The notes under the pieces are model-generated. The model was given only the letters and a program-made list of their open reading frames with translations, did not search any database and had not been told where the DNA came from. DNA of 11,001 nt from Pseudomonadota bacterium (GTDB taxonomy: Bacteria; Pseudomonadota; Alphaproteobacteria; Rs-D84): assembly GCA_030531915.1 (NCBI GenBank), contig JAUNMD010000023.1, forward strand, positions 1 to 11,001, written 5' to 3'. A program made the position numbers and the translations under genes. This document shows positions 1 through 6,669 of this stretch, piece by piece (position 1 is the stretch's first letter; each line of letters starts with the position of its first letter).

Positions 1-1
1 A

Positions 2-2719
2 AATGCCGAAAATGTCATTGTCGCAATGGGCAGTGCGTGCGAAACAATCGAAGAAACATTGCCGTTCTTGCCACGTGGTTTGGGATTGGTCAAGGTGCAT
101 TTGTATCGACCGTTCCCGACCGATGCGTTCCGTGCGGCATTGCCAAAATCTGTTAAACGCATTGCGGTTCTGGACAGAACAAAAGAACCCGGTGCGATTG
201 GTGAACCATTATACCAAGATGTTAAAACCGTGGTTGGCGATGCGGCGGCGGTATTTGGTGGCCGGTATGGTTTGGGTTCAAAAGAATTTAAGCCCCGTGA
301 TGTCAAGGCCGTGTATGAAAACCTGATGCGCGACACGTTGCATCATAATTTCACGGTTGGCATTGATGATGATTTGTCGGGATTGTCACTGAAAACAGAC
401 CCCGCGTTCGCGGTTCAGGCGGAAAATTTCAAGACCGCGATTCTGTATGGTATTGGTTCGGACGGTACGGTTGGTGCGGTTAAAAATATTGTAAAAATTG
501 TTGGTGAAAATTCAGACCTGTATCCACAATCGTATGCGGTATATGATTCGAAAAAATCGGGCGGACTGACTGCGTCGCACGTGCGTTTTTCTGATGCGCC
601 AATTAAAAGCCAGTATTTGATAGAGGTTGCTGATTTCATCAGTGTTTCAAACTTTATGATTGCGCAACGTTTTGATGTGTTCCGTGGGTTGCGTGCGGGT
701 GGTACGGTTATGATAAATACGTCGATGTCGCCCGATGTTGCGTTTGCAAATCTGCCACGTGAAACACAGGAACATTTGTTGCGTCTGCGGGCAAATGTGT
801 ATTTCTTGGACGCAAATGGCGCGGCGGCGGAATTGGGATTGGGCAACCGTATCAATACGTTTATCATGTTGAACTTCTTTAACCTGACCCAGATTATTGA
901 TCCGGCGGTTGCGGCAAAGTCAGCCAAGGTTGCGATTGAAAAAACGTACAAGAAAAAGGGCATGGAAATTGTTCAGGCAAACTGGGCCGCAGTGGACAAG
1001 GCGGCTGAGTATTTGCACCAGTACGTATTGCCGTCATCTGTGTCGAATTTCGCACCTGATTTTGTGCCGGCAATGACGGCGGATGCGCCGGCGGAAATTG
1101 CAGGTACGTTGGGTGAAATGGCGGCGCAGCGTGGCGATGCGATTCCTGTATCGCGTTTCCGTGTGGGTGGTGAATTTGGCGCGGGTCAATATCCGGTTGG
1201 AACATCAAAGTATGAAAAGCGTGCGGTGTCCGATCGCGTTGCGACGTGCGATTTGGAAAAATGTATTCAGTGCGGCAAATGTTCAATGCTGTGCCCACAT
1301 GCGGCGATTCGTATCAAGGCATTGAATGCCGCACAGGTTGATGCGGCGCGTGCGGCGGGCATTATTGTTGTGCCGATGAAGACGCCAGAACTGGGGCCCG
1401 ACATGTATTACACGCTGGCGATTTCGGCGGCGGACTGTACGGGGTGCGGTGTGTGCGTTAAAAACTGTCCGGTTGCGGCATTGGCGATGCGGCCAGCGCG
1501 CGATGTTGCGGCGGAAAACCAGCGCGCGTTTGATGCGGTTGTAAAATTGCCGGATGTTCCGCGTGAGCAGTTGAATTTGAATATTCCAAAGCATGTTGAA
1601 CTGTTGCCACATTATTTTGAATTTCCGGGGGCGTGTGCGGGCTGTGGTGAAACACCGTATGTCAAGATGATGGCACACCTGTTTGGTGACCGTATGGTGG
1701 TTGCAAATGCAACGGGTTGTTCGTCGATTTATGGTGCGAATTTGCCAACGACGCCATGGACACGCGACGCGAATGGTCGTGGGCCGGCGTGGTCTAATTC
1801 TTTGTTCGAAGATAATGCAGAATACGGTTTGGGTATGCGTTTGGCATTGAATCAAAAGCGCGACACGTTGCGTGGTCTGCTGTTTGAATTGAATATTCCA
1901 AATGTCGAAGAAATGTTTGCCGAAACCGACGTCACGCGCCAGCGCGCGAATGTTGAAATGCTGCGCAAAAAATTGGCCGGCACAGATGGGCCGCGTGCCC
2001 GCTTGGCGGAAAGTTTGCTGGGCGAAATGGTGACCAAATCTGTATGGATTGTCGGTGGTGACGGTTGGGCGTACGATATCGGCTATGGCGGGTTGGATCA
2101 TATTTTGCACAGTGGTGAAAACGTAAATGTTTTGGTTCTGGACACCGAAGGGTATTCGAATACCGGTGGCCAGCAATCCAAATCCACACCATTTGCCGCC
2201 AGTATGAAATTTGCCATTGGGGGTAAAGAACACGCCAAGAAAGATTTGGGTATGATAGCGATGATGTCGGGTGCGTACGTTGCGCAAATCGCGTTGGGGG
2301 CGAATCCTGTTCAGGCGATTCGCGCATTCCGCGAGGCCGAAAGTTTCCCCGGCCCATCGGTAATTCTGGCGTATGCGCCATGTATTGCGCATGGATTTGC
2401 ATTGCAAAACGGTGTCCAGCACCAGACCCAGTTGGTTCAGACCGGTGCATGGCCGTTGTATCGTTTTGACCCACGCTTGATTGATGCAGGGCGCAATCCG
2501 TTGACGCTGGATTCAAATATTGATAATCCAACACCATTGGAAGATTTCTTGAAAACCGAAAGTCGTTTTGGCGCGGCGCGCGCGGCAAATCCGAACTTTG
2601 ACAGATTGGTTGAATTTGCCAAGGAAAACAATCGGTACAAGAGTGAACTGAAAAAGTACATCGCGCATTTCGCAATGATGAATGCGGCAAATCAAACCAA
2701 AGAAAACGGCGAGGGGTAA
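2..2719 (+). CDS. nifJ: Pyruvate:ferredoxin (flavodoxin) oxidoreductase, 5'-truncated by the window edge
   Basis: Oxidatively decarboxylates pyruvate to acetyl-CoA and CO2, passing electrons to ferredoxin or flavodoxin in the cytoplasm. The frame is open to the window edge and its first residues (NAENVIVAMGSACETIEET) already match the start of PFOR domain II. Roughly the first 260-280 residues (domain I, pyrimidine-binding) therefore lie upstream, and the ATG at 26 is internal. Numbering from base 2: two ferredoxin-type 4Fe-4S motifs, CxxCxxCxxxCP, at Cys 421/424/427/431 and 479/482/485/489. The third, TPP-proximal cluster is CAGCGETPY (Cys545, Cys548), ATGCSS (Cys573) and APCIAHG (Cys794). 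The TPP-binding stretch GGDGWAYDIGYGG is at about 685-697, followed by DTEGYSNTGGQ. All expected ligands are present and 905 residues are visible, so the enzyme looks intact. The stop codon lies 5 nt before bamE, so the two are probably cotranscribed. Confidence 0.97.
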   Translation, partial: NAENVIVAMGSACETIEETLPFLPRGLGLVKVHLYRPFPTDAFRAALPKSVKRIAVLDRTKEPGAIGEPLYQDVKTVVGDAAAVFGGRYGLGSKEFKPRDVKAVYENLMRDTLHHNFTVGIDDDLSGLSLKTDPAFAVQAENFKTAILYGIGSDGTVGAVKNIVKIVGENSDLYPQSYAVYDSKKSGGLTASHVRFSDAPIKSQYLIEVADFISVSNFMIAQRFDVFRGLRAGGTVMINTSMSPDVAFANLPRETQEHLLRLRANVYFLDANGAAAELGLGNRINTFIMLNFFNLTQIIDPAVAAKSAKVAIEKTYKKKGMEIVQANWAAVDKAAEYLHQYVLPSSVSNFAPDFVPAMTADAPAEIAGTLGEMAAQRGDAIPVSRFRVGGEFGAGQYPVGTSKYEKRAVSDRVATCDLEKCIQCGKCSMLCPHAAIRIKALNAAQVDAARAAGIIVVPMKTPELGPDMYYTLAISAADCTGCGVCVKNCPVAALAMRPARDVAAENQRAFDAVVKLPDVPREQLNLNIPKHVELLPHYFEFPGACAGCGETPYVKMMAHLFGDRMVVANATGCSSIYGANLPTTPWTRDANGRGPAWSNSLFEDNAEYGLGMRLALNQKRDTLRGLLFELNIPNVEEMFAETDVTRQRANVEMLRKKLAGTDGPRARLAESLLGEMVTKSVWIVGGDGWAYDIGYGGLDHILHSGENVNVLVLDTEGYSNTGGQQSKSTPFAASMKFAIGGKEHAKKDLGMIAMMSGAYVAQIALGANPVQAIRAFREAESFPGPSVILAYAPCIAHGFALQNGVQHQTQLVQTGAWPLYRFDPRLIDAGRNPLTLDSNIDNPTPLEDFLKTESRFGAARAANPNFDRLVEFAKENNRYKSELKKYIAHFAMMNAANQTKENGEG

Positions 2720-2724
2720 TCCAC

Positions 2725-3153
2725 ATGAAAAAAATAATCGCAATTTGTTTAATCGCGCTGGCGGGGTGCACGTTCCAGACCAAACACCGCGGGTATGTTT
2801 TCCCGTCTGATTTGGACACGGTGGCGTCTGAAATTAAAACCACCGCCCAGTTACAGGACAAAATTGGTGCGCCACAGGTTAAAACAATCTATGGTGATGA
2901 CGTGTGGGTATATTATGGCGCGGACGAAAACTATCGCGGGCCACTGCCAAAAACGTATGATAATAAAACCGTCTTGTTGGCATGGGTGCGTGGTGACCGC
3001 GTTGTTAAAACACAGGTCTTGCGTGATGCCGATTTGCCAGATGTTGTGATTGCCGATGGCGAAACAGAAATCCCAGCCGCGATTGAACTGAACGCATTGC
3101 AAGAATTGTTTAACAATATTGGTCGCTTTACCCCAGCGGGATTGGGCCAGTAA
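2725..3153 (+). CDS. bamE: BamE/SmpA/OmlA-type outer-membrane lipoprotein
   Basis: A small lipoprotein predicted to belong to the BAM complex, which inserts beta-barrel proteins into the outer membrane. It is 142 residues with a lipoprotein signal: MKK, a hydrophobic run, then lipobox LAGC with the lipidated Cys at 15. The mature part fits the SmpA/OmlA fold: a short helix region, TTAQLQDKIGAPQ (the usual 'LG.P' turn), then a DDVWVYYG strand and a strand ending in a V/L-rich segment. The C-terminal ELFNNIGRF matches the 'L.GNIGRF' tail typical of alphaproteobacterial BamE proteins. The start is fixed by GAGGGG, which overlaps the nifJ stop region, and by the signal peptide. No terminator is visible after the stop. 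The pairing with nifJ looks positional rather than functional. Family assignment is by motif recognition only. Confidence 0.85.
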   Translation: MKKIIAICLIALAGCTFQTKHRGYVFPSDLDTVASEIKTTAQLQDKIGAPQVKTIYGDDVWVYYGADENYRGPLPKTYDNKTVLLAWVRGDRVVKTQVLRDADLPDVVIADGETEIPAAIELNALQELFNNIGRFTPAGLGQ

Positions 3154-3161
3154 AAAACAAT

Positions 3162-3190
3162 TTGGATTTTGCTATAAAATCGTGTAAAAT
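3162..3190 (+). promoter_or_regulatory. Predicted promoter for the secreted Cys-rich gene at 3215
   Basis: TTGGAT (3162-3167), a 17-nt spacer, then TAAAAT (3185-3190). The segment after the -10 box, TGGGACAAGAGAGATG, closely resembles the one after the carD -10 box. The expected start point near 3197 gives a leader of about 18 nt. The purine-rich AAGAGAG at 3200-3206 can serve as the ribosome binding site. Confidence 0.5.
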
Positions 3191-3214
3191 GTCTGGGACA
3201 AGAGAGATGCAGAT

Positions 3215-3763
3215 ATGAAAAAACTGATTTGTTCATTTTTTATGCTGGTTGGCGTGGTTTGCGCGGCTGATGCGGCAAAGTTCACGTCGTGTGGTGCGGG
3301 CTACGTTTTATCATCACGCACAACCACAACCGATGGCGTCAAGACACAGGAATGTGAAAAACTGTGGTGTCGCGATTTGGAAACTGGCAAAATGATGGGC
3401 GATGGTAAATCGGCAAACAGTGGATATGTTTCGACCGCTGCGCCGGATCAGATTTGTGACAAAGATGGAAATTGCATTGATTGCTTTGGCGCGCGCAAAT
3501 GGTGTGGCGGCGAAGCGGCGGGCGTTTGGAATCCTGAATATGGTGCGTACACCCGTGACGGTGCGGACAATGCAACATATCAATCATATCAAAAGGGCAG
3601 TTGCTTTGCATGGCGTTTGGAAAAGCCAGATTGCCCAGATGGCCAGACCGCAATTTTGCAGAACGACGAATGGGTGTGCACGATGTCTGTTGATGCAACA
3701 ACGGGTACACGTGGGTCGGCGGTACGACGCGGGCCAACGATGCGTCGCGGTGTACTGCGATAA
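3215..3763 (+). CDS. Secreted Cys-rich protein of unknown function
   Basis: Not recognised. The 182-residue product has a Sec signal peptide (MKKLICSFFMLVGVVCAADA, cleavage likely near residue 20), so export to the periplasm or surface is inferred. The mature part has ten Cys, an even number that would suit disulfide bonding, including a local cluster CDKDGNCIDC followed by WC. Low-complexity Gly/Thr/Asp stretches separate them. The C-terminus is basic (RGSAVRRGPTMRRGVLR), unlike the acidic-neutral body. The start is supported by the signal peptide and the purine-rich AGAGAG 8 nt upstream. It is a single-gene unit with its own predicted promoter and a strong terminator 4 nt after the stop. 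Composition resembles the other Cys-rich secreted proteins near the right end of the window, without obvious sequence similarity. Confidence 0.85.
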   Translation: MKKLICSFFMLVGVVCAADAAKFTSCGAGYVLSSRTTTTDGVKTQECEKLWCRDLETGKMMGDGKSANSGYVSTAAPDQICDKDGNCIDCFGARKWCGGEAAGVWNPEYGAYTRDGADNATYQSYQKGSCFAWRLEKPDCPDGQTAILQNDEWVCTMSVDATTGTRGSAVRRGPTMRRGVLR

Positions 3764-3767
3764 GAAT

Positions 3768-3796
3768 ACGCCCCCACGTGGGGCGTTTATTTTTTT
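3768..3796 (+). terminator. Intrinsic terminator after the Cys-rich gene at 3215
   Basis: Seven-base-pair GC-rich stem ACGCCCC/GGGGCGT (3768-3774 with 3780-3786), a 5-nt loop CACGT, then TTTATTTTTTT. It directly follows the stop codon at 3761-3763. Confidence 0.9.
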
Positions 3797-3806
3797 CGTC
3801 AATTAT

Positions 3807-3835
3807 TTGTTTTTCTGGTTTTTTTGTGATATAAT
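3807..3835 (+). promoter_or_regulatory. Predicted promoter of carD
   Basis: TTGTTT (3807-3812), a 17-nt spacer, then a perfect TATAAT (3830-3835) within a T-rich tract after the upstream terminator. The expected start point is near 3842, giving a leader of about 33 nt. That leader contains GGGACAGAGAG followed by an out-of-frame ATG at 3852. Confidence 0.65.
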
Positions 3836-3874
3836 GCGTGGGACAGAGAGAATGGCAACCGCAAAGGGTCTATT

Positions 3875-4441
3875 ATGCCAAGTAAGAAATTAGATTTTAA
3901 GGCCGGTCAATATGTTGTGTACCCAACGCAAGGCGTTGGCAAGTTGGTTCGTACCGAAGAACAAACGATTGGCGACCAGAAAATAAAGATGTTGGTCATC
4001 GAATTTGAACGCAATCATATGACATTGCGCGTGCCGATTGAACGTGCGGAAATTTCTGGATTGCGCCCGCTGACCACCGCCAAGAAGATGGATGAGGCAA
4101 TCGCATCCGCCAAGGGCAAGGCCGGTGCAAAGCGTATGATTTGGGCGCGTCGTGCCGCACAGTACGAAGAAAACATAAATTCTGGCGATCCCATGAAATT
4201 GGCAGAGGTTGTACGTGACCTGCAACGTCGTACGGCGGCGGATACAATGACGTTTTCTGCGCGCCAGTTGTATTTGCGTGCCTTGGAACGTATGGCACAG
4301 GAATTTGCTGTCTTGCACAAGATTGATTTGGATGCCGCATCTGACAAGATAGAAGATATTTTGGGTGTGCCAAAGGAAATAGATCTGAATGCCGTTGAAA
4401 ACGACGACGATGACGAAGATATGGACGAGGAATCAGAATAG
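3875..4441 (+). CDS. carD: CarD/CdnL-family RNA polymerase-binding transcription regulator
   Basis: Family members bind the RNA polymerase beta subunit through an N-terminal Tudor-like domain and stabilise open complexes, often at rRNA and growth promoters. The 188-residue product begins with FKAGQYVVYPTQGVGKL (about residues 8-24), the standard start of the CarD RNAP-interaction domain. It continues with IEFERNHMTLRVPIERAEISGLR (about 45-67). The C-terminal part is helical and basic, as in the CarD DNA-interaction domain (WARRAAQYEENINSGDP, then AEVVRDLQRR). The extreme C-terminus is strongly acidic (NDDDDEDMDEESE), which is a tail beyond the core fold. AAAGGG at 3863-3868, 6 nt before the ATG, fixes the start. 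The gene is monocistronic between its own promoter and a bidirectional terminator. Confidence 0.93.
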   Translation: MPSKKLDFKAGQYVVYPTQGVGKLVRTEEQTIGDQKIKMLVIEFERNHMTLRVPIERAEISGLRPLTTAKKMDEAIASAKGKAGAKRMIWARRAAQYEENINSGDPMKLAEVVRDLQRRTAADTMTFSARQLYLRALERMAQEFAVLHKIDLDAASDKIEDILGVPKEIDLNAVENDDDDEDMDEESE

Positions 4442-4455
4442 GGTTCGCGACAGTT

Positions 4456-4489
4456 AAAAAAAACACCGCCGTTTGGCGGTGTTTTTATT
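4456..4489. terminator. Bidirectional intrinsic terminator between convergent carD and lptB
   Basis: Ten-base-pair perfect stem AAACACCGCC/GGCGGTGTTT (4461-4470 with 4475-4484) and a GTTT loop, with an A run on the left and a T run on the right. It can therefore terminate carD on the plus strand and lptC-lptB on the minus strand. Confidence 0.92.
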
Positions 4490-4498
4490 TCTCGAATC

Positions 4499-5227
4499 TT
4501 ACATCGTGAAATCTTCGCCCAAATATACTTTTTTAACCATTTCGTCCTGAATAATTTCGTCGGTTGTACCGTGTTTCAGGATTTTGCCGTCGTGCAATAC
4601 ATAACTGCGGTCGGTAATGCCCAGTGTTTCGCGCACATTGTGGTCGGTGATAATCACGCCCAGACCGCGGTTTTTCAGTTGTGATACCAGCGTACGGATT
4701 TCATTCACTGCGATTGGGTCGATACCGGCGAATGGTTCGTCCAGCAGAATAAATTTAGGGTCATTTGCCAACGCGCGTGCGATTTCAACGCGGCGACGTT
4801 CACCACCCGACAGGGCGGTTGCCGGACTGTGGCGCAGGGACGATATGGAAAATTCGTCCAATAACGCGTCCAGTTTCTGGCGACGTTTTTTGCGGTCAGG
4901 TTCAACCACCTCTAAAATAGACAGAATGTTTTGTTCAACCGTCAGTCCGCGAAATACACTGTTTTCCTGTGGCAAGTATCCGATGTGCAGGCGGGCGCGC
5001 TGATAAAACGGCAGGTGGGTTATGTCCTGAGAGTTCAGGAAAATCTGCCCGCCGGTTGCCGCCAACTGGCCTGTGATGCAATAAAATGCCGTGGTTTTTC
5101 CCGCGCCATTTGGGCCCAGCAATCCAACCGATTCGCCCTGACGTGCAATCATGGAAATGTCGCGAATAACCATACGTTTGCCGTATGATTTAGACAAGTG
5201 TTCAATGCGTAATACGGATTGTTTCAT
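4499..5227 (-). CDS. lptB: LPS export ABC transporter ATP-binding protein LptB
   Basis: Cytoplasmic ATPase of the LptB2FGC complex, which extracts lipopolysaccharide from the inner membrane and drives it along the Lpt bridge. The 242-residue product has the full ABC motif set: Walker A GPNGAGKTT (38-46), Q-loop Gln87 in GYLPQENSVF, signature LSGGERRR (139-146), Walker B FILLDE with catalytic Glu164, FAGIDP D-loop, and switch His196 in ITDHNVRETL. LptB hallmarks are the 'GYLPQE.SVFR.LTVE.N' stretch, DHNVRETL, and the C-terminal segment that ends in VYLGEDF. Its start overlaps the lptC stop as ATGA (translational coupling). The shared terminator with carD lies just beyond its end. Confidence 0.96.
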   Translation of the reverse strand: MKQSVLRIEHLSKSYGKRMVIRDISMIARQGESVGLLGPNGAGKTTAFYCITGQLAATGGQIFLNSQDITHLPFYQRARLHIGYLPQENSVFRGLTVEQNILSILEVVEPDRKKRRQKLDALLDEFSISSLRHSPATALSGGERRRVEIARALANDPKFILLDEPFAGIDPIAVNEIRTLVSQLKNRGLGVIITDHNVRETLGITDRSYVLHDGKILKHGTTDEIIQDEMVKKVYLGEDFTM

Positions 5228-5739
5228 AATTTTACCACCAATTCGTCTGTTAAAATTTTGTCGCCGTTGCTGGAATCAATGCGGACGTTGCCCATCAGTG
5301 TGACGGTCTTGTTGCGTCGATTGTATTTCCCCGTTTTGGCGCGAATATTGTCGGTTATTTTTGTGTCGCCACTCTTGCGGACGACCGTGCCAGATACGGA
5401 TTCCAAGAATATAATGTCGGGCTTGCCGTATTCTTGGCGGCCGGATGCGGCGCGAATCTTGAATGGTTCGCCATTTGTGTCTGTGCCGGCGAATACCGCG
5501 TTTGACATTTTGAATTGATTGCTGACGATATCGGTCATATTGATTGCGGTGATGGGCGTCCACAATAATTGCTTGGTAAACAGTGAACCCGCGACCAACG
5601 CCGCCACCATTACCAGACCCCAACCGGTAAAGAAAAACTGCCACAGACGCTGTAATCGTCTGTGTTTAGTAAATATAATAAAACTACGTCTATCGCCTTG
5701 CACGGTGTCCAGTTTAGCGCGCCCGAACACAAAAAGCAA
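5224..5739 (-). CDS. lptC: LptC-like inner-membrane LPS export protein (start codon uncertain)
   Basis: LptC anchors the periplasmic Lpt bridge to the LptB2FG transporter and hands LPS to LptA. Up to 171 residues are encoded. A basic N-terminus (KHRRLQRLWQ) precedes one transmembrane segment at about 34-54, then a single periplasmic LptC/OstA-type beta domain: GTDTNGEPFKIRAASGRQ, IIFLESVSGTVVRKSG, IRAKTGKYNRRNKTVTLMGNV. The position before lptB with a 4-nt ATGA overlap supports the call. There is no ATG upstream of the membrane segment. The candidates are TTG at 5739, GTG at 5730 and GTG at 5703, and none has a convincing Shine-Dalgarno, so the true 5' end is unresolved. No lptA lies between this gene and lptB, although lptC-lptA-lptB is the common order. 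Confidence 0.82.
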   Translation of the reverse strand: MLFVFGRAKLDTVQGDRRSFIIFTKHRRLQRLWQFFFTGWGLVMVAALVAGSLFTKQLLWTPITAINMTDIVSNQFKMSNAVFAGTDTNGEPFKIRAASGRQEYGKPDIIFLESVSGTVVRKSGDTKITDNIRAKTGKYNRRNKTVTLMGNVRIDSSNGDKILTDELVVKL

Positions 5740-5770
5740 TTTTTATATTTATTCAATAATTTTTTTATGT

Positions 5771-5776
5771 TATAAT
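5771..5776 (+). promoter_or_regulatory. Predicted -10 element for the secreted protein gene at 5790
   Basis: Perfect TATAAT ending 13 nt before the ATG, inside an AT-rich divergent gap to lptC. No recognisable -35 is present (the hexamer at 17-nt spacing is TTTATT). With standard spacing, transcription would start near 5783, leaving a leader of only about 7 nt (ACGAGAG). Confidence 0.55.
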
Positions 5777-5789
5777 GCAAGCACGAGAG

Positions 5790-6581
5790 ATGAATAAAAA
5801 ACTGCTGATTTTTATGTGCATGATTTCCTGCGCGGTGTCGTCTGCGCCGGCGGCGGTTACTATTAAAAAGGCCGCGCCCGTTGCAACACAGGCCGCGTCT
5901 GTTCAGGACACGGGGGCCAGTTTAGTGCCAACCGTATTGGGCTTGGTCAGTGGGGTTCAACAGTTGAATGCGAAACAGCGTGAACTGACCCAAGAATGCA
6001 TTCCAACATCCCAAGAAATTACGTTTGTGAACAACACGATGAAAGAGTGGGCCAAGGTTGGCGAAATGACGTCTGATGATGCCAAGCGTGCATTGGGACG
6101 TACGCCATGCCCTGGGGGAACGGGGTATCAAATGGCGGTGCGCACGACGCTGAATGGTGACGATGGCGATTTGGTATGCTATGATAATTTCGCATCGTCC
6201 AGTGATAAAAACATGGTCTGGTATCAATTTCCCAAGGCATCGGTTGCGTCGTATTGCGACGATGGGTCACAGGCGTGCAAAAATAAAAAGACCGTTTCTG
6301 ATATTTACGACGTCTTTAATTTAATCGATTTTTCCGAAAATGATTACACCAAGACAGAGGCGACGATGGCGGCAAAATTGCTGTCGAAAATTGAAAATTG
6401 CAGCAATGCGCGTCTGTCGGCGAAAAAGCGTGCGATGTGGGGTGAATTTTTAACCAGCACGGTTGGTGGTCTGGGCCAGAAAACAAATACCAGTTCGATT
6501 ATGGAAACGGTCAGCGGACTCAGCAGTGGTGGCGGAATGTCGTCGTTGGGCGCAATCGTGTCACAATTTGCAGATAAATAA
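5790..6581 (+). CDS. Secreted protein of unknown function
   Basis: Not recognised. The 263-residue product starts with a Sec signal peptide (MNKKLLIFMCMISCAVSSAPA, cleavage near residue 19-21). A flexible Ala/Val/Thr-rich stretch follows, then a Gln/Leu-rich helical region. The mid-part carries six Cys (in QEC, TPCPGG, LVCYD, SYCDD, QACKN, ENCSN). The C-terminal 40 residues are Gly/Ser-rich (GGLGQK, GLSSGGGMSSLG). An in-frame ATG at 5775 exists but overlaps the TATAAT box, so the ATG at 5790, directly preceded by ACGAGAG, is preferred. It is a single-gene unit with its own terminator, divergent from lptC. A role in the periplasm or outer envelope is inferred from export only. Confidence 0.85.
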   Translation: MNKKLLIFMCMISCAVSSAPAAVTIKKAAPVATQAASVQDTGASLVPTVLGLVSGVQQLNAKQRELTQECIPTSQEITFVNNTMKEWAKVGEMTSDDAKRALGRTPCPGGTGYQMAVRTTLNGDDGDLVCYDNFASSSDKNMVWYQFPKASVASYCDDGSQACKNKKTVSDIYDVFNLIDFSENDYTKTEATMAAKLLSKIENCSNARLSAKKRAMWGEFLTSTVGGLGQKTNTSSIMETVSGLSSGGGMSSLGAIVSQFADK

Positions 6582-6611
6582 AAAACAGTCCCCGCACGGG
6601 ACTGTTTTTTT
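6581..6611 (+). terminator. Intrinsic terminator after the gene at 5790
   Basis: Stem CAGTCCC/GGGACTG (6586-6592 with 6598-6604) extended by A/T pairs, loop CGCAC, then seven T. It begins at the stop codon. Confidence 0.92.
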
Positions 6612-6613
6612 GC

Positions 6614-6642
6614 TTTACTCATATGGCGAAAAATCGTATAAT
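6614..6642 (+). promoter_or_regulatory. Predicted promoter of the OmpA-domain lipoprotein gene
   Basis: TTTACT (6614-6619), a 17-nt spacer, then a perfect TATAAT (6637-6642), immediately after the preceding terminator. The expected start point is near 6649, about 21 nt before the ATG. Confidence 0.7.
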
Positions 6643-6669
6643 ATGCTGGATTATAGAAAGGAATTTTTC

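Noticed and set aside
1283..2422. A long open frame on the minus strand opposite nifJ
   Set aside because: It is a shadow of strongly biased nifJ codons. The product is Arg/His/Gln-rich with no recognisable motif, and nifJ explains the region.
26..2719. nifJ starting at the ATG at 26
   Set aside because: The frame is open to the window edge, and the preceding residues NAENVIVA match the family, so this Met is internal.
6463..6669. An upstream extension of the OmpA-domain gene to 6463
   Set aside because: It would overlap the preceding gene, its terminator and the TATAAT promoter. The ATG at 6670 has a good ribosome binding site and begins a proper lipoprotein signal.
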